From assembly GCF_018129965.1 (NCBI RefSeq), contig NZ_JAFCKW010000004.1:248001-312000 (forward strand): DNA of 64,000 bases, in the 5' to 3' direction. A program made the position numbers and the translations under genes. Within the stretch, counting starts at the first letter, position 1. Every line of letters begins with the position of its first letter. Under the pieces are notes generated by a model that was given only the letters and a program-made list of their open reading frames with translations, searched no databases and was not told the DNA's origin. This stretch comes from Bradyrhizobium diazoefficiens (GTDB taxonomy: Bacteria; Pseudomonadota; Alphaproteobacteria; Rhizobiales; Xanthobacteraceae). This document shows positions 42,038 to 53,336 of the stretch, piece by piece.

Positions 42038-43354
42038 ATGACCGAAACCGTCGCACAGCGGGACTCGCTTTCCGAACGGACCGTTTCGATTGCCCGGCAG
42101 GTGTTGGCCGGCGAACGCGGAGGACTGCGCGCCTATCTGGCATTTGCCGGTCCCGCGGTGATTGCCTCGATCGCCTACATGGACCCCGGCAATTTCGCGA
42201 CCAACATCCAGGCGGGAGCGAAATATGGCTATTCGCTCTTGTGGGTGGTGCTGGCCGCCAACCTGATCGCGATGCTATTCCAGGCGCTTTCGGCCAAGCT
42301 TGGGATTGTGACAGGCCGCAATTTGGCGGAGATGTGCCGGGAACACTTCCCGCGGCCCGTGGTGTGGGCGATGTGGGTGGTCAGCGAGATTGCCGCCATG
42401 GCGACTGACCTCGCCGAATTTCTTGGCGGCGCGATCGGCCTCTCTCTGCTGTTTCATATGCCGCTGTTCGCCGGGATGGCGGTCACGGCAATGATCACCT
42501 ACGGCGTACTGATGTTCGAAGGAGTCGGCTTCCGGCCGATCGAGCTGATCATCGGCGGCATGGTGAGTATTATAGCTCTTTGCTACGTGGTCGAGTTGTT
42601 CATGGCTCCGGTCGATTGGGCTTCAGCCGCGATGCATACCGTGCTGCCTCAGATCCCCGATGCCGAGGCGCTGCTGCTCTCGGTCGGCATCATCGGCGCC
42701 ACCGTGATGCCACACGCGGTTTACCTGCATTCCGGGCTGACGCAGGCGCGGATGCCGGTTCACAACAACAGCGAGCGGCGGAAAGTTCTGCGCTTCTCCA
42801 ATCGGGAAGTTACTATTGCTCTCGTGGTGGCGGGCCTCGTCAACATGGCCATGGTCATGATGGCCTCGGGCGCGTTCCACGCAGGTCATCCCGACGTGGC
42901 AGAAATCGAAACCGCCTATCACACCCTGACGCCGCTGCTCGGGATCGGTGCCGCCGGGGTGTTCCTGCTGTCGCTCATCGCCTCGGGCATATCCAGTTCG
43001 ACGGTCGGGACCATGGCCGGCCAGATGATCATGCAAGGGTTCATCCGTTTTCGAATCCCGATTCTCATCCGCCGGCTCGTGACCATGCTGCCCGCCTTCA
43101 TAGTGGTCGCGCTCGGTGCCAATGCGACGAGTTCGTTGGTTATCAGCCAGGTCGTGCTCTCAATCGCACTCCCGCTTCCGATGATCTCGCTCCTGATCTT
43201 CACCAGCCGTCGCGATATCATGGGAGAGTTCGTGAACAGCCGGCTGACCTTCGTCGCTGCGCTGGTGGGGACGACAGTGGTGGTCTTGCTCAATGTTTTC
43301 CTTATCCTGCAAACCTTCGGCGTGTCGATACCGGGGCTGTCCGCTGGGGCCTAA
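42038..43354 (+). CDS. mntH: NRAMP manganese/iron transporter MntH
   Basis: 438 residues, 11 membrane helices, with the classical metal-site motifs intact: MDPGNFATNIQAG in TM1 and GATVMPHAVYLHSG in TM6. It contrasts with the two NRAMP-like proteins elsewhere in the island that have lost both. It imports Mn (and Fe) with protons. Control by the adjacent MntR is expected from the two operators. In rhizobia mntH is often controlled by Mur, so an MntR-linked copy suggests the pair was acquired together. Confidence 0.93.
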   Translation: MTETVAQRDSLSERTVSIARQVLAGERGGLRAYLAFAGPAVIASIAYMDPGNFATNIQAGAKYGYSLLWVVLAANLIAMLFQALSAKLGIVTGRNLAEMCREHFPRPVVWAMWVVSEIAAMATDLAEFLGGAIGLSLLFHMPLFAGMAVTAMITYGVLMFEGVGFRPIELIIGGMVSIIALCYVVELFMAPVDWASAAMHTVLPQIPDAEALLLSVGIIGATVMPHAVYLHSGLTQARMPVHNNSERRKVLRFSNREVTIALVVAGLVNMAMVMMASGAFHAGHPDVAEIETAYHTLTPLLGIGAAGVFLLSLIASGISSSTVGTMAGQMIMQGFIRFRIPILIRRLVTMLPAFIVVALGANATSSLVISQVVLSIALPLPMISLLIFTSRRDIMGEFVNSRLTFVAALVGTTVVVLLNVFLILQTFGVSIPGLSAGA

Positions 43355-43665
43355 GCGAGGGCAACGGATTTACAGAGGCATCTTGCCATTGTGGTATCGG
43401 ATGAATCAGTCTCCCTCGGCGCTGTGCAACTCGATAGCAAGAGCAAGCCGCAACCGAGGGGCGGTTTGAGCAGGCCGGCCGCGCGCGGTTCAGAAGGACA
43501 AAGCAGTTATCGATGTCGGCAAATGCGGCCGCCTTCGCCCTGGGGAAGCGTTGCCGACGAGACAAGCGCAGCGAAGCAAAGGAACGTGACCGCAGCGCCC
43601 AGAAAGAGTGTGCGCAAGTTGGCAAGAAGTTCTGCCTGCATTCATCTTTTCACTTCAATCTGCCC
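43355..43665. other. 311-bp convergent intergenic stretch, no gene seen
   Basis: Lies between the ends of mntH and the merR-type gene. No coding frame or clear terminator hairpin was recognised. Confidence 0.4.
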
Positions 43666-44103
43666 TTATGCGCGGCGTCCCGTGTTGCTCGCGTGCATTC
43701 GCGGCGGCGACAGCGTTTCGATGATGCGGCACTCGGCGACTGTCCCGTGCCGGCATTGTCCGATCATGCGGTCGAGCTCTCGGCGAAGAGCCTTGAGATC
43801 CCTGATCTTGCGGTCGACGGCCTCGAGATGTTCTTGGGCGATAGCATCGACCGCCTCGCAGGGCTGTTCCTTGCTGTCTGCGAGACCGAGCAGGGCGCGA
43901 ATCTGTTCGATAGAAAATCCGAGGTCCCGCGCCCGCCGGATGAAGCTCAGTCGGTTGAGGTGCTCCGTCCCGTAGGCGCGATAGTTGCCGCTCGTCCGCG
44001 CCGGCGCAGGTAACAGGCCCGTCTTCTCGTAAAAGCGGATGGTTTCGACCTTCGTCGCCGTCTCTCGCGCGAGATAGCCGATGGTCAAAACATCGGTGCC
44101 CAT
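43666..44103 (-). CDS. MerR-family Cd/Zn/Pb-responsive activator (CadR/PbrR-like)
   Basis: 145 residues: MerR HTH (LTIGYLARETATKVETIRFY, EKTGLLPAPARTSGNYRAYG), then the dimerisation helix and metal loop. Cys82, Cys117 and Cys125 occupy the places of the three cysteines that bind Cd, Pb or Zn in CadR/PbrR/ZntR. It is divergent from the P-type ATPase gene, and its operator lies within the shared 66-bp gap. The protein would bend the 19-bp-spaced promoter to turn on the ATPase when metal is bound. Confidence 0.9.
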   Translation of the reverse strand: MGTDVLTIGYLARETATKVETIRFYEKTGLLPAPARTSGNYRAYGTEHLNRLSFIRRARDLGFSIEQIRALLGLADSKEQPCEAVDAIAQEHLEAVDRKIRDLKALRRELDRMIGQCRHGTVAECRIIETLSPPRMHASNTGRRA

Positions 44104-44107
44104 GGCC

Positions 44108-44138
44108 TTGACCCTATAGTTGCTACAGGGTCCATATA
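44108..44138 (+). promoter_or_regulatory. MerR-type promoter of the metal ATPase gene
   Basis: TTGACC (-35, 44108-44113) and CATATA (-10, 44133-44138) are 19 bp apart, the elongated spacing used by MerR activators. Between them is a dyad, ACCCTATAGT (44111-44120) and GCTACAGGGT (44122-44131), matching CadR/PbrR operators. Confidence 0.88.
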
Positions 44139-44169
44139 GGTGGCGGGACCAGGAATGTCGAGATTGATC

Positions 44170-46320
44170 ATGACGGAAACCCCGCTGAAGCTCCGCATCG
44201 AAGGCATGGACTGCGGCGCTTGCGCGCTCAAGATCGAGAACGCCTTGAAACGCTTGCCCGGTGTGAGCGACGTCAACGTCAACTACGGCCTGCAGTCACT
44301 GACGCTTGCGTTCGATGAGGATCGCACATCCAGCCAAGCGATCGAGCACAAGATCAGGGCGCTGGGTTATGCGCCCGTGGCCCCATCCGGTGCGAGCCTG
44401 CCACAGAGTTCTGCCCGCGGAAAGCTCAACGACGGATCGTGGTGGCGCTCGCGCAAAGCCAGGCTTGTCATCGGGACAGGCGCGCTGCTCCTGGCCGCCT
44501 TCGTCACTTCGCGTATCAATCCCGCCTTGTCGCAGTGGGCTTATCTGGTGGCGGCGATCGTCTCGCTGGTACCGTTCGTTCGCAGGGCGGCTGCCGGCGT
44601 TCTCTCGGGCACGCCGTTCAGCATCGAGACCTTGATGTCGATCGCGGCGATCGGTGCGCTCCTGATCGGTGCAGTCGAGGAGGCGGCGGTGGTCATCTTC
44701 CTGTTCGCGGTTGGTGAGCTCTTGGAGACCGTTGCCGCCGGGCGCGCCCGCGCCGGCATCGCAGCACTCATCGATCTCGTACCGCGCGTCGCCCTTCGCG
44801 AGCAGGATGGGGCCACAGCCAACGTTCCGGTTGAGGACCTGCGGGTCGGGGACGTCGTCGTGGTCCGGCCCGGAGATCGTGTTCCCTCCGACGGAGCCGT
44901 GATCGAGGGGACATCCGAGGTCAACGAGGCACCCGTGACAGGTGAATCGATGCCGGTCCTGAAAGAGGTCGGCGCCACGGTTTATGCGGGGAGCATCAAT
45001 GCTCACGGCGGATTGCGCGTCCGGATCACCCGCACCGCCGCGGACAATACCATCGCCCGTATCGTCCACATGGTCGAGGAAGCGCAGGCCTCCAAAGCTC
45101 CGACAGCGCGGTTCATTGATCGCTTCAGCGCGGGGTACACGCCTGCGGCTATGTTGGCGGCGGTGCTGATCGTTGCGATCCCGCCGCTCGCCTTGGGGCA
45201 GGACTGGAGTACCTGGATCTATCGTGGCCTCGCCACGCTCCTGATCGCCTGTCCCTGCGCGCTCGTCATCTCAACCCCGGCCGCGATTGCCTCCGGGCTT
45301 GCTGCGGGGGCACGGCACGGCCTTCTCGTCAAGGGAGGCGCCGCCCTCGAGACGCTCGGCAAGGTGAAGACGATTGCCTTCGACAAGACCGGCACGCTCA
45401 CGCTCGGGCAACCGCAGGTGACCGATATTGTGGCAGTGGAAGGGACCGAGGACGCCGTGCTCGCGAAAGCCGCGGCAGTGGAGAGAGATTCCAGTCATCC
45501 GCTGGGACTGGCGATCACGCAAGCAGCCGAAGCGCGTCGGCTTGCGGTGCCTGCGTCATTTGGCGGCGGCATCGCTGTGCCGGGCAAAGCCGTGACGACG
45601 CGCCTCAAGGACGGCTTTGCTTCCGTCGGATCGCCTCGTTTCGCGGCCGAGCGCGTTGACGTGCCAGTGGATGTTGCAGAGCGCATTGCGGCGCTGGAGG
45701 ACGATGGCAAGACCGTAGTAGTCGTTCTTCATGGCAAGCGAATTGTCGGAGTGATCGCGTTGCGTGATGAACCGCGCGAGGATGCCAAAGCCAGTGTCGC
45801 GGCGCTTGCAGCGCTCGGGATCAACACCGTCATGCTGACCGGCGACAACCGCCGCACGGCCGACGCGATTGCTGGCGCGCTCGGCCTCCATGCCCAGGCC
45901 GAGCTGTTGCCTGACGCCAAGCTGCAGGCGATCGCGGCGATCAAGGCGAGCGGCCCCGTTGCCATGATCGGCGACGGCATCAACGATGCTCCGGCGCTCG
46001 CCGTCGCTTCCGTCGGGGTCTCGATGGGAGGAGGCACCGACGTAGCGTTGGAAACCGCCGATGCCGCACTGCTGAAGAACCGCGTTCTCGGCGTCGTCGA
46101 GCTCATCCGGCTGTCGCGCGCGACGCTAGCGAACATCTGGCAAAACATTGGACTCGCGCTCGGGCTCAAGGGTGTGTTTCTGGGCACCACGCTGTTCGGC
46201 GTCACGACGCTGTGGATGGCGATACTTGCCGATACCGGAGCGACCGTTCTCGTAACAGCGAACGCCCTGCGCCTGCTGGGTTTCCGAGGTGGTCGAGACG
46301 TCGACGCGAGAAGGTGGTGA
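44170..46320 (+). CDS. cadA: Cd/Zn/Pb-exporting P1B-type ATPase
   Basis: 716 residues from ATG 44170. The frame is open to a GTG at 44140, but that lies at the promoter's -10, so transcription would begin beyond it. An N-terminal heavy-metal domain has GMDCGAC. The transmembrane CPC motif (LIACPCALVIST), the phosphorylation site (FDKTGTLTLG), HP (SSHPLG) and the hinge (MIGDGINDAPAL) are all present, as is the TGE of the actuator (PVTGES). The CPC plus single CxxC-type domain fits the Zn/Cd/Pb class. It is controlled by the divergent MerR-type gene. Confidence 0.93.
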   Translation: MTETPLKLRIEGMDCGACALKIENALKRLPGVSDVNVNYGLQSLTLAFDEDRTSSQAIEHKIRALGYAPVAPSGASLPQSSARGKLNDGSWWRSRKARLVIGTGALLLAAFVTSRINPALSQWAYLVAAIVSLVPFVRRAAAGVLSGTPFSIETLMSIAAIGALLIGAVEEAAVVIFLFAVGELLETVAAGRARAGIAALIDLVPRVALREQDGATANVPVEDLRVGDVVVVRPGDRVPSDGAVIEGTSEVNEAPVTGESMPVLKEVGATVYAGSINAHGGLRVRITRTAADNTIARIVHMVEEAQASKAPTARFIDRFSAGYTPAAMLAAVLIVAIPPLALGQDWSTWIYRGLATLLIACPCALVISTPAAIASGLAAGARHGLLVKGGAALETLGKVKTIAFDKTGTLTLGQPQVTDIVAVEGTEDAVLAKAAAVERDSSHPLGLAITQAAEARRLAVPASFGGGIAVPGKAVTTRLKDGFASVGSPRFAAERVDVPVDVAERIAALEDDGKTVVVVLHGKRIVGVIALRDEPREDAKASVAALAALGINTVMLTGDNRRTADAIAGALGLHAQAELLPDAKLQAIAAIKASGPVAMIGDGINDAPALAVASVGVSMGGGTDVALETADAALLKNRVLGVVELIRLSRATLANIWQNIGLALGLKGVFLGTTLFGVTTLWMAILADTGATVLVTANALRLLGFRGGRDVDARRW

Positions 46321-47199
46321 ACTGCAGTTGTATGCTGCGGGGCGGCAAGGAATTTGGCCAAATCTGTTCCCCCATTGGCCGCGAACGGACGATCCGCCGC
46401 TATGCAAATGATCGGTTCGATCAACATCAAAGCCAATCGCTCAGGGCAGCGGGCGGAAAAAGGGGGAACAGAGGCAAGCGGTCGGCCGCGCGCGCGGCGA
46501 GCGCAACCCGTAGATTCATGCACTTGCAGATGCTCAGGAGTTGCCTGATCGCCATTCTACTGACACTCTACGCCCTGCCAGCGGCCTCGCCGACCCGTCG
46601 CCCAAGGGGTGACATCTCAGAACGGGGGGTGCGATTAACTGGGAGGGGCGACATGATTTCAGGGGGGACTTCCCTCGGATCACCATCTTCCTCGCACTCA
46701 ATGGGTCCGAGCGGCGTGATGATGCCGTTCGACAGGTAGGCGCTCGGTCAGGCATCCAGCGGCGTTGCGTTACAGGTGCGCTTTTGCGCCTTGCGCGCTC
46801 TTCGACACCTCCTTCCGTTCATGCTGTGCGCGATATCGAACCGTGCGTCGATGCCCCTGGCCCGCGCGCGGCGAGATCGCCGCGGCGTAGTTGCGGCGTC
46901 GGTTATCCTAAAACAGCACTTTCCAGACGACGGCGCCTGCAAAGATCGCAATAGCCCCCACTGCGGCCAGAACCCCATAGGCCGCGATTTCAAATTTCGT
47001 CATCGTCCCGCCACCGCTGAGAAGAAGGCCTTGATGGGTCCGCATTTGGACGCGCCTTTTTTCGCCAAATCGACGCAAATGGTCGTTGCCGTAGCGCAAA
47101 CGTTCAGTTTTGCAACAGATCCGTGCCCACTTTCGCCAGCGCACATAGATCCGGATTCGTGAAGATCGACTGGGTCGGTCTTCAGCCCTGAGAAGAACC
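46321..47199. other. 879-bp gene-poor stretch after cadA
   Basis: No sizeable gene is supported. A short frame at 46518-46739 (plus) starts with a hydrophobic peptide (SCLIAILLTLYALPAAS) but then becomes low in complexity. A 31-residue membrane peptide at 46908-47003 is listed separately. Confidence 0.4.
46908..47003 (-). CDS. possible 31-residue membrane peptide
   Basis: MTKFEIAAYGVLAAVGAIAI followed by FAGAVVWKVLF is a single hydrophobic helix with polar ends. A G-rich stretch (GGTGGCGGG) precedes the ATG. Very short ORFs like this are often chance; the clean membrane profile is the only support. Confidence 0.3.
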   Translation of the reverse strand: MTKFEIAAYGVLAAVGAIAIFAGAVVWKVLF

Positions 47200-47803
47200 G
47201 CGGTGTCCTGAAGCGCCTGCGAGGCCGCGCGAGATGCGGATCAGACTGCCGAAAAAATGCGCCGCCTCTCGGCAGGCGCGCAAAGAATTGGCACTGTGAT
47301 TGACCTCATCAACAACATCGCGGGCCAGACAAATCTGTTGGCACTCAACGCGACCATCGAAGCTGCGCGCGCCGGGGAAGCTGGTCGTGGCTTTGCGGTG
47401 GTGGCCTCCGAAGTAAAGTCGCTCGCCGAGCAAACTGCAAAGGCTACTGCGGAGATCGCCGGGCAGGTGGGTGAAATACAGGGCGCGACGACCGAGTCGG
47501 TGGATGGTGGAGGCGATTGCCTCAATTACAACCGTAATCAAGAGCATGAACGATATTGCGACCGCGATTGCAGCCGCCGTCGAACAGCAGGGGTCTGCAA
47601 CGAACGAAATCTCTCGCAGCGTTCAACTGGCCGCAAAGAGCACCGGAGAGGTCTCCGCCAATATCTCCAAAATCGCGCAATCTTCGGGAGAAGCCGCTTC
47701 TGCTGCGTCCCAGATCTTGGCGTCAGCCTCCGAACTCTCATGTCAATCCGAACAGCTACGCGCCGAAGTCGACAAGTTCCTCATGACGGTGAAGGCGGCG
47801 TAG
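47200..47803 (+). pseudogene. chemoreceptor (MCP) signalling-domain fragment, frameshifted
   Basis: One frame reads [20 protein letters not shown], then [20 protein letters not shown] and [20 protein letters not shown], the highly conserved hairpin tip of a methyl-accepting chemotaxis protein. After about 47499-47511 the continuation ([40 protein letters not shown]) is in another frame, ending at 47803. The ligand-binding, membrane and HAMP parts are absent, so this is a decayed 3' fragment. Confidence 0.85.
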
Positions 47804-47989
47804 AACCGCGACGGAGGTCGTCGCGCCAGCGCGGGGAAACCAAGCCAGCGGAGTGACGAAAGCTCATCCGACGGGAGGTCGAAGGGCGAATGGCCGGCCT
47901 CAGGCCGAGTAATTTTTTCCCATGATCGAATCCATCCCGGTTCGTGGCGGACGATGAAGGGATAGGCGCCATCATCTGGGCACGAGAGC

Positions 47990-49642
47990 TCAGCTGGTTT
48001 CAGACGGTGCGTTGCTACCTTCCAACAAAACCTCAGTCACACTCTCTGAAAAGCGCATAGCTCGACCATCGATCAGCACGCGCTCATGGTTCGACGGATC
48101 GCGTTCCGCTGTAGGAAGGCCATGCGCTATGAGCACGTGTGTGCATCCGATCCAGTCGGGATCGCTAATTCCTGTTGGCTCATTAACAGACGCCCAGGAC
48201 AGTGTGCCAAGCACGTCGCTGCCAAAGCCGTGCCCCTCGCGCCAACTCGCCCCGTGTGCGAGCAGAAAGCGCGTCAGCTCCGGATTGCCGCGAAAGACAG
48301 CGTGGTTCAGCGCAGTCGCATCCCAGTCCCCACCCCGTACGTCGATGGGCCAGCCGCATTCGATCATGACCTTGACTGCCTCGCTTGATCCCCATGCAGC
48401 CGTATCGGGCATCAGTCGCAGATGGGCTGCCGACAGTGAACCGGGCAGGTCTGGATGTTGCGCCTGAATGCGCCGTGCCTCAATGGTGTCGGCGCGGGCG
48501 CAGGCCGCAACAAACGCTTCGTTCGGCGCGAGCGCTTCAGCCGCCCCGGCGCCACGCAAGGTCTCTACGACGTCAGTCAGGCCAGCCTGCATCGCCAGCC
48601 GATAAGCGCTGATGCCGTGAGGTGTTAGCGCCAAGGGATCGGCCCCAGCGGCAAGCAATGCGGTAATATGGCGAGCGGACCGGCGCACCGCGATCGCGCG
48701 CAGCAAGGGCTCGCCCCAGATTTTCGTGGGGCCTTCGCCGGCCGGTTCGTTCGGGTCTCCACCGTGAGCCAATAGCAGTTCGAGGGCGGTCGACTCCGGC
48801 ATGTCGAGCGCCCGCCGCAAGGCGTTCGTCCCACTGATGCGGGCGCCATGCCGCAGCAGCACCCCCGTACAGTCTGGGTTCTCCAACGAGTGATAGAGCG
48901 ATTCACCGTCATTCGGATCGGCGCCGGCGTTCAGCAGCATTTCGGTGAGCACCGGGTCGCGATTGACTCCGGCCGCACCGTACAGCGCGGAGAGCGGTAC
49001 AGATTCATCAGGAGTCGCTAAGGACGCTGGCGGAAACCGGTTGCCAATCCGCTGGTTAGGATTGGTGCCAGCCTAGAGAAGGAGCTGCGCACAAGCTCGC
49101 AGCCGCGTAATGAACTCCGGCAGTTGTCCCAGGCGGGAGTGTGTCACGGCTATGAGGGACGGAAGCTTGAGCGGCCCGCTTGGGCGGTTGATCCATTCCG
49201 AGTCGGTGGCCATCGCCTGCCCGATTACAGCGATGTCCCCGGCTGCGCAGGCAACGGACACGTCCCCTGTGAAAAGCGTGGGTTGCTCCTCCCGAAGGTG
49301 TGCAGCGAGGCGAGGTCGTGGCGCATCGTAGGTGCCTGTGACATCGCCGCCATAAGCCAGCCCGAGCCAGCGGCGTATCGCGCTTGCCCGATCTCCGCGT
49401 CCGAAGGCGTCAGCTTCCACATGCAGGATCAGATTGGTCCATGAAGCAAAACCATATTCGCGTGCGACACAGGATTGCGCGTCGTGCAGACGTAACCGAA
49501 GCGCCGTTACTTCCTCTGGCGTGCGATGCGCGGCTGCAGGCAAGCTGGCGGCGTCTGCTAGGTAACGACAGGTGGGTTCAACCCTTTCCGCGGACCCGGA
49601 AGCGGCCTGCACCGCAATCGCGAATGCTATTCGACGGTACAA
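47990..49642 (-). pseudogene. ankyrin-repeat protein gene with an in-frame amber codon
   Basis: Two open parts are in the same frame: 49642 to 49073 (VAREYGFASWTNLILHVEAD near the start, ending RLRACAQLLL) and 49072 to 47990 (AGTNPNQRIGNRFPPASLA, then repeated ankyrin motifs such as MLLNAGADPNDGESLYHSL and LLAAGADPLALTPHGISAYR). The only break is TAG at 49073-49075, where LLLxAG would be the usual LLLDAG. The rest looks intact. Restart at 48952 would give a 320-residue shorter protein. Function in this family is generally protein binding. Confidence 0.75.
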
Positions 49643-49880
49643 ACCCCGTCAACTCGCCACGCTGACCGTGGAGGCAGCGCCCAATGAGATTCGAACTTCT
49701 GATAATTGTCCCACCGTCCTCCTCGGGGAACCTGATAACAGTGGTGGCCACTCCGCTAGCCGCACTTTGCGCTTCCCGCGGAGATCAGATCCATGCCGGC
49801 GGCTATATCGGGGGACGGTGAGCGAGTTATACAAAAGTCGGTGCAGGGGCGCGAGCCTCAAATCTCCACGCTCAACAAAT
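49643..49880. other. end region of the island, no gene
   Basis: No coding frame is convincing. On the minus strand the last codons before the stop at 49858-49860 would encode the alternative recombinase C-terminus (RAGFDRDRHLLSVEI) in the excised circular form. Confidence 0.4.
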
Positions 49881-49914
49881 GTCGGTCTCGGTCAAAACCT
49901 GCCCGGCCATGACG
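49880..49914. other. right island junction (attR)
   Basis: TGTCGGTCTCGGTCAAAAC (49880-49898) is the inner arm, similar to the inverted complement of the inner arm at the left end (8526-8547). GCCCG (49901-49905) is the shared core. GCCATGACG (49906-49914) is the missing end of the palindromic repeat at 8448-8525. Confidence 0.7.
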
Positions 49915-49955
49915 AGCGGAGAGAGTGGGGCCTACAGCTCTCGCTCCTGCACCCC

Positions 49956-50924
49956 TCACATCGTCACGACGATCTTCCCCAGATGCTTGTTCGCCTCCAT
50001 GTGCGCGAACGCCTGGTCGATGTCGTCGAACGCGAACACCTTGTCGATCGGCAGTTGCAGTTTTCGCGATTCCACCGCGCCCCAGACGTCCTTCCTGACC
50101 TCGTCGAAGATCTCGCGGACCTCCTCGATGGTGCGGGTGCGGAAGGTGACGCCGATATAGTTGATGCGGCGGGCGGCATGCAGGTCGAAATTGAAGTCGC
50201 CATGGGTGCCGCCGAGCCGGCCGACATTGACGATGCGGCCCTTGATCCTGGTGGCGGCCAGGTTCTGGTTGGCGACCGGACCCGAGACCTGGTCGACGAT
50301 GAGGTCGACGCCCTCGCCGCCAGTCGCCTTCAGGACCTCGTCGACCCATTTGGGGTCGGAGGAGTCGACCGCGAGGTCGGCGCCGTACTCCTGCAGCCGG
50401 CCGCGCCGATAGGAATCGGTCGACGAGCCGATCACAAGTTTTGCGCCCTTGAGCCTGGCGATCTGCATCGCCATCAGGCCGACGCCGGAGCTCGCCCCCT
50501 GGATCAGCACGCTCTGGCCCGGCTGCACGCCGCCGACGGTGACGACGGCATTGTGCATGGTGGCGAGCGCGACGGGGAGGGTGGCGGCTTCCTCGAAATT
50601 CATGTTCGAAGGTGCGCGGAACAGCCGGCCGTGATCGGCCAGCGTGTACTCCGCGAACGCCGCACCGCCCGAGCCCATGATGCGGTCGCCGACCTTCACG
50701 CCCTTCGCATCCGGTCCGAGCTCGGCGACTTCGCCGGCCCATTCCATCCCGAGCACGGTGCCGAGTCCGCCGGCCGCGCCATGGGCGTGGCCCTTGCGCA
50801 TGCCGGTGTCGGCGCGGTTCAGCCCGCAGGCGCGGACGCGCACCAGGACCTGCGTGCCTTGAGGCTTTGGTTGAGCGACGTCGGAAATCCGAGCGCCATC
50901 AGCGCCGTAGACGTAAGCCTTCAT
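49956..50924 (-). CDS. quinone oxidoreductase/zinc-type alcohol dehydrogenase family protein
   Basis: 322 residues of the medium-chain dehydrogenase fold: an N-terminal GroES-like domain (ACGLNRADTGMRKGHAHG, GMEWAGEVAELG, GDRIMGSGGAAFAEY) and a Rossmann domain (VLIQGASSGVGLMAMQIARL). The structural- and catalytic-zinc cysteines are lacking, so it is of the zeta-crystallin/quinone oxidoreductase branch using NADPH. It is the first backbone gene after the island, its stop only 50 bp from the junction. It lies 25 bp downstream of the nitronate monooxygenase gene and is probably cotranscribed with it. Confidence 0.85.
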   Translation of the reverse strand: MKAYVYGADGARISDVAQPKPQGTQVLVRVRACGLNRADTGMRKGHAHGAAGGLGTVLGMEWAGEVAELGPDAKGVKVGDRIMGSGGAAFAEYTLADHGRLFRAPSNMNFEEAATLPVALATMHNAVVTVGGVQPGQSVLIQGASSGVGLMAMQIARLKGAKLVIGSSTDSYRRGRLQEYGADLAVDSSDPKWVDEVLKATGGEGVDLIVDQVSGPVANQNLAATRIKGRIVNVGRLGGTHGDFNFDLHAARRINYIGVTFRTRTIEEVREIFDEVRKDVWGAVESRKLQLPIDKVFAFDDIDQAFAHMEANKHLGKIVVTM

Positions 50925-50949
50925 GAATTGGTCTCGCTTGTTGCAGTGA

Positions 50950-52913
<1,964 letters not shown>

Positions 52914-52961
52914 ATGAGGCCCCCCGACTGTCGGCTGGTTCAGTGCCCAAGATGCTGCGCG

Positions 52962-53159
52962 TCAGTAGCGCGATACGACCGGGCCGGGCGCCTTGCCGAT
53001 CGGGGCCTTGCCAACCGGGCTCTTGCCAATCGGCATCTTGCCGATCGGTGCCTGCTCCTGGACATAGACGGGCTGCCGGCGCGGCAGGTCCGCGGCGTTC
53101 GCAGCGGTCACCAGAGCAAAAATAGCACCCAGCACACATACAATCTTTTTCACAGTCAT
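52962..53159 (-). CDS. small secreted protein with PIGKx repeats
   Basis: 65 residues from ATG 53159. A signal peptide (KKIVCVLGAIFALVTAANA) is followed by ADLPRRQPVYVQEQ and then five tandem five-residue units P-I/V-G-K-x (about residues 38-60). The repeat is encoded by imperfect 15-bp DNA units at 52975-53050. Such exported short repeat proteins are lineage-specific; the function is unknown. It is 48 bp upstream of the 52913 gene and may be cotranscribed with it. Confidence 0.6.
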   Translation of the reverse strand: MTVKKIVCVLGAIFALVTAANAADLPRRQPVYVQEQAPIGKMPIGKSPVGKAPIGKAPGPVVSRY

Positions 53160-53336
53160 ACCCCTAGAAGGTTGGTCCAAACACGGCATCGCCGTGCCCC
53201 CAGACACGCTCGCCAAAAAGGCTGCGGAATACGTCCAAGTTGCGGCACCCGCGCGACATGTTGGCGGCATCTCACGGACGCGCGCAGATGTGATGTGTCT
53301 GAATGTTGCGGACGTGCGCGGGCCGGACGCTGCGTC

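Larger units (their letters stand above)
8526..49905. mobile_element. 41.4-kb integrative (probably mobilizable) genomic island carrying metal-homeostasis genes
   Basis: Left edge: a large serine recombinase gene directly against a split palindromic repeat. Right edge: the other half of the repeat, 50 bp from a backbone dehydrogenase gene. GCCCG is present at both junctions (8521-8525 and 49901-49905). The inner flanks are an imperfect inverted repeat, as in a serine-integrase attP. Inside are traA, an oriT-like site, traC and traD but no traG/virB set, so it would need a helper for transfer. Cargo is mainly Fe, Mn, Ni/Co and Cd/Zn handling. Limits are inferred from sequence logic; no empty-site strain was compared. 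Confidence 0.75.

Noticed and set aside
49858..50742. A 294-codon minus-strand frame over the quinone oxidoreductase gene
   Set aside because: A shadow frame; only its last 15 codons are of interest, as the predicted recombinase tail in the circular island.
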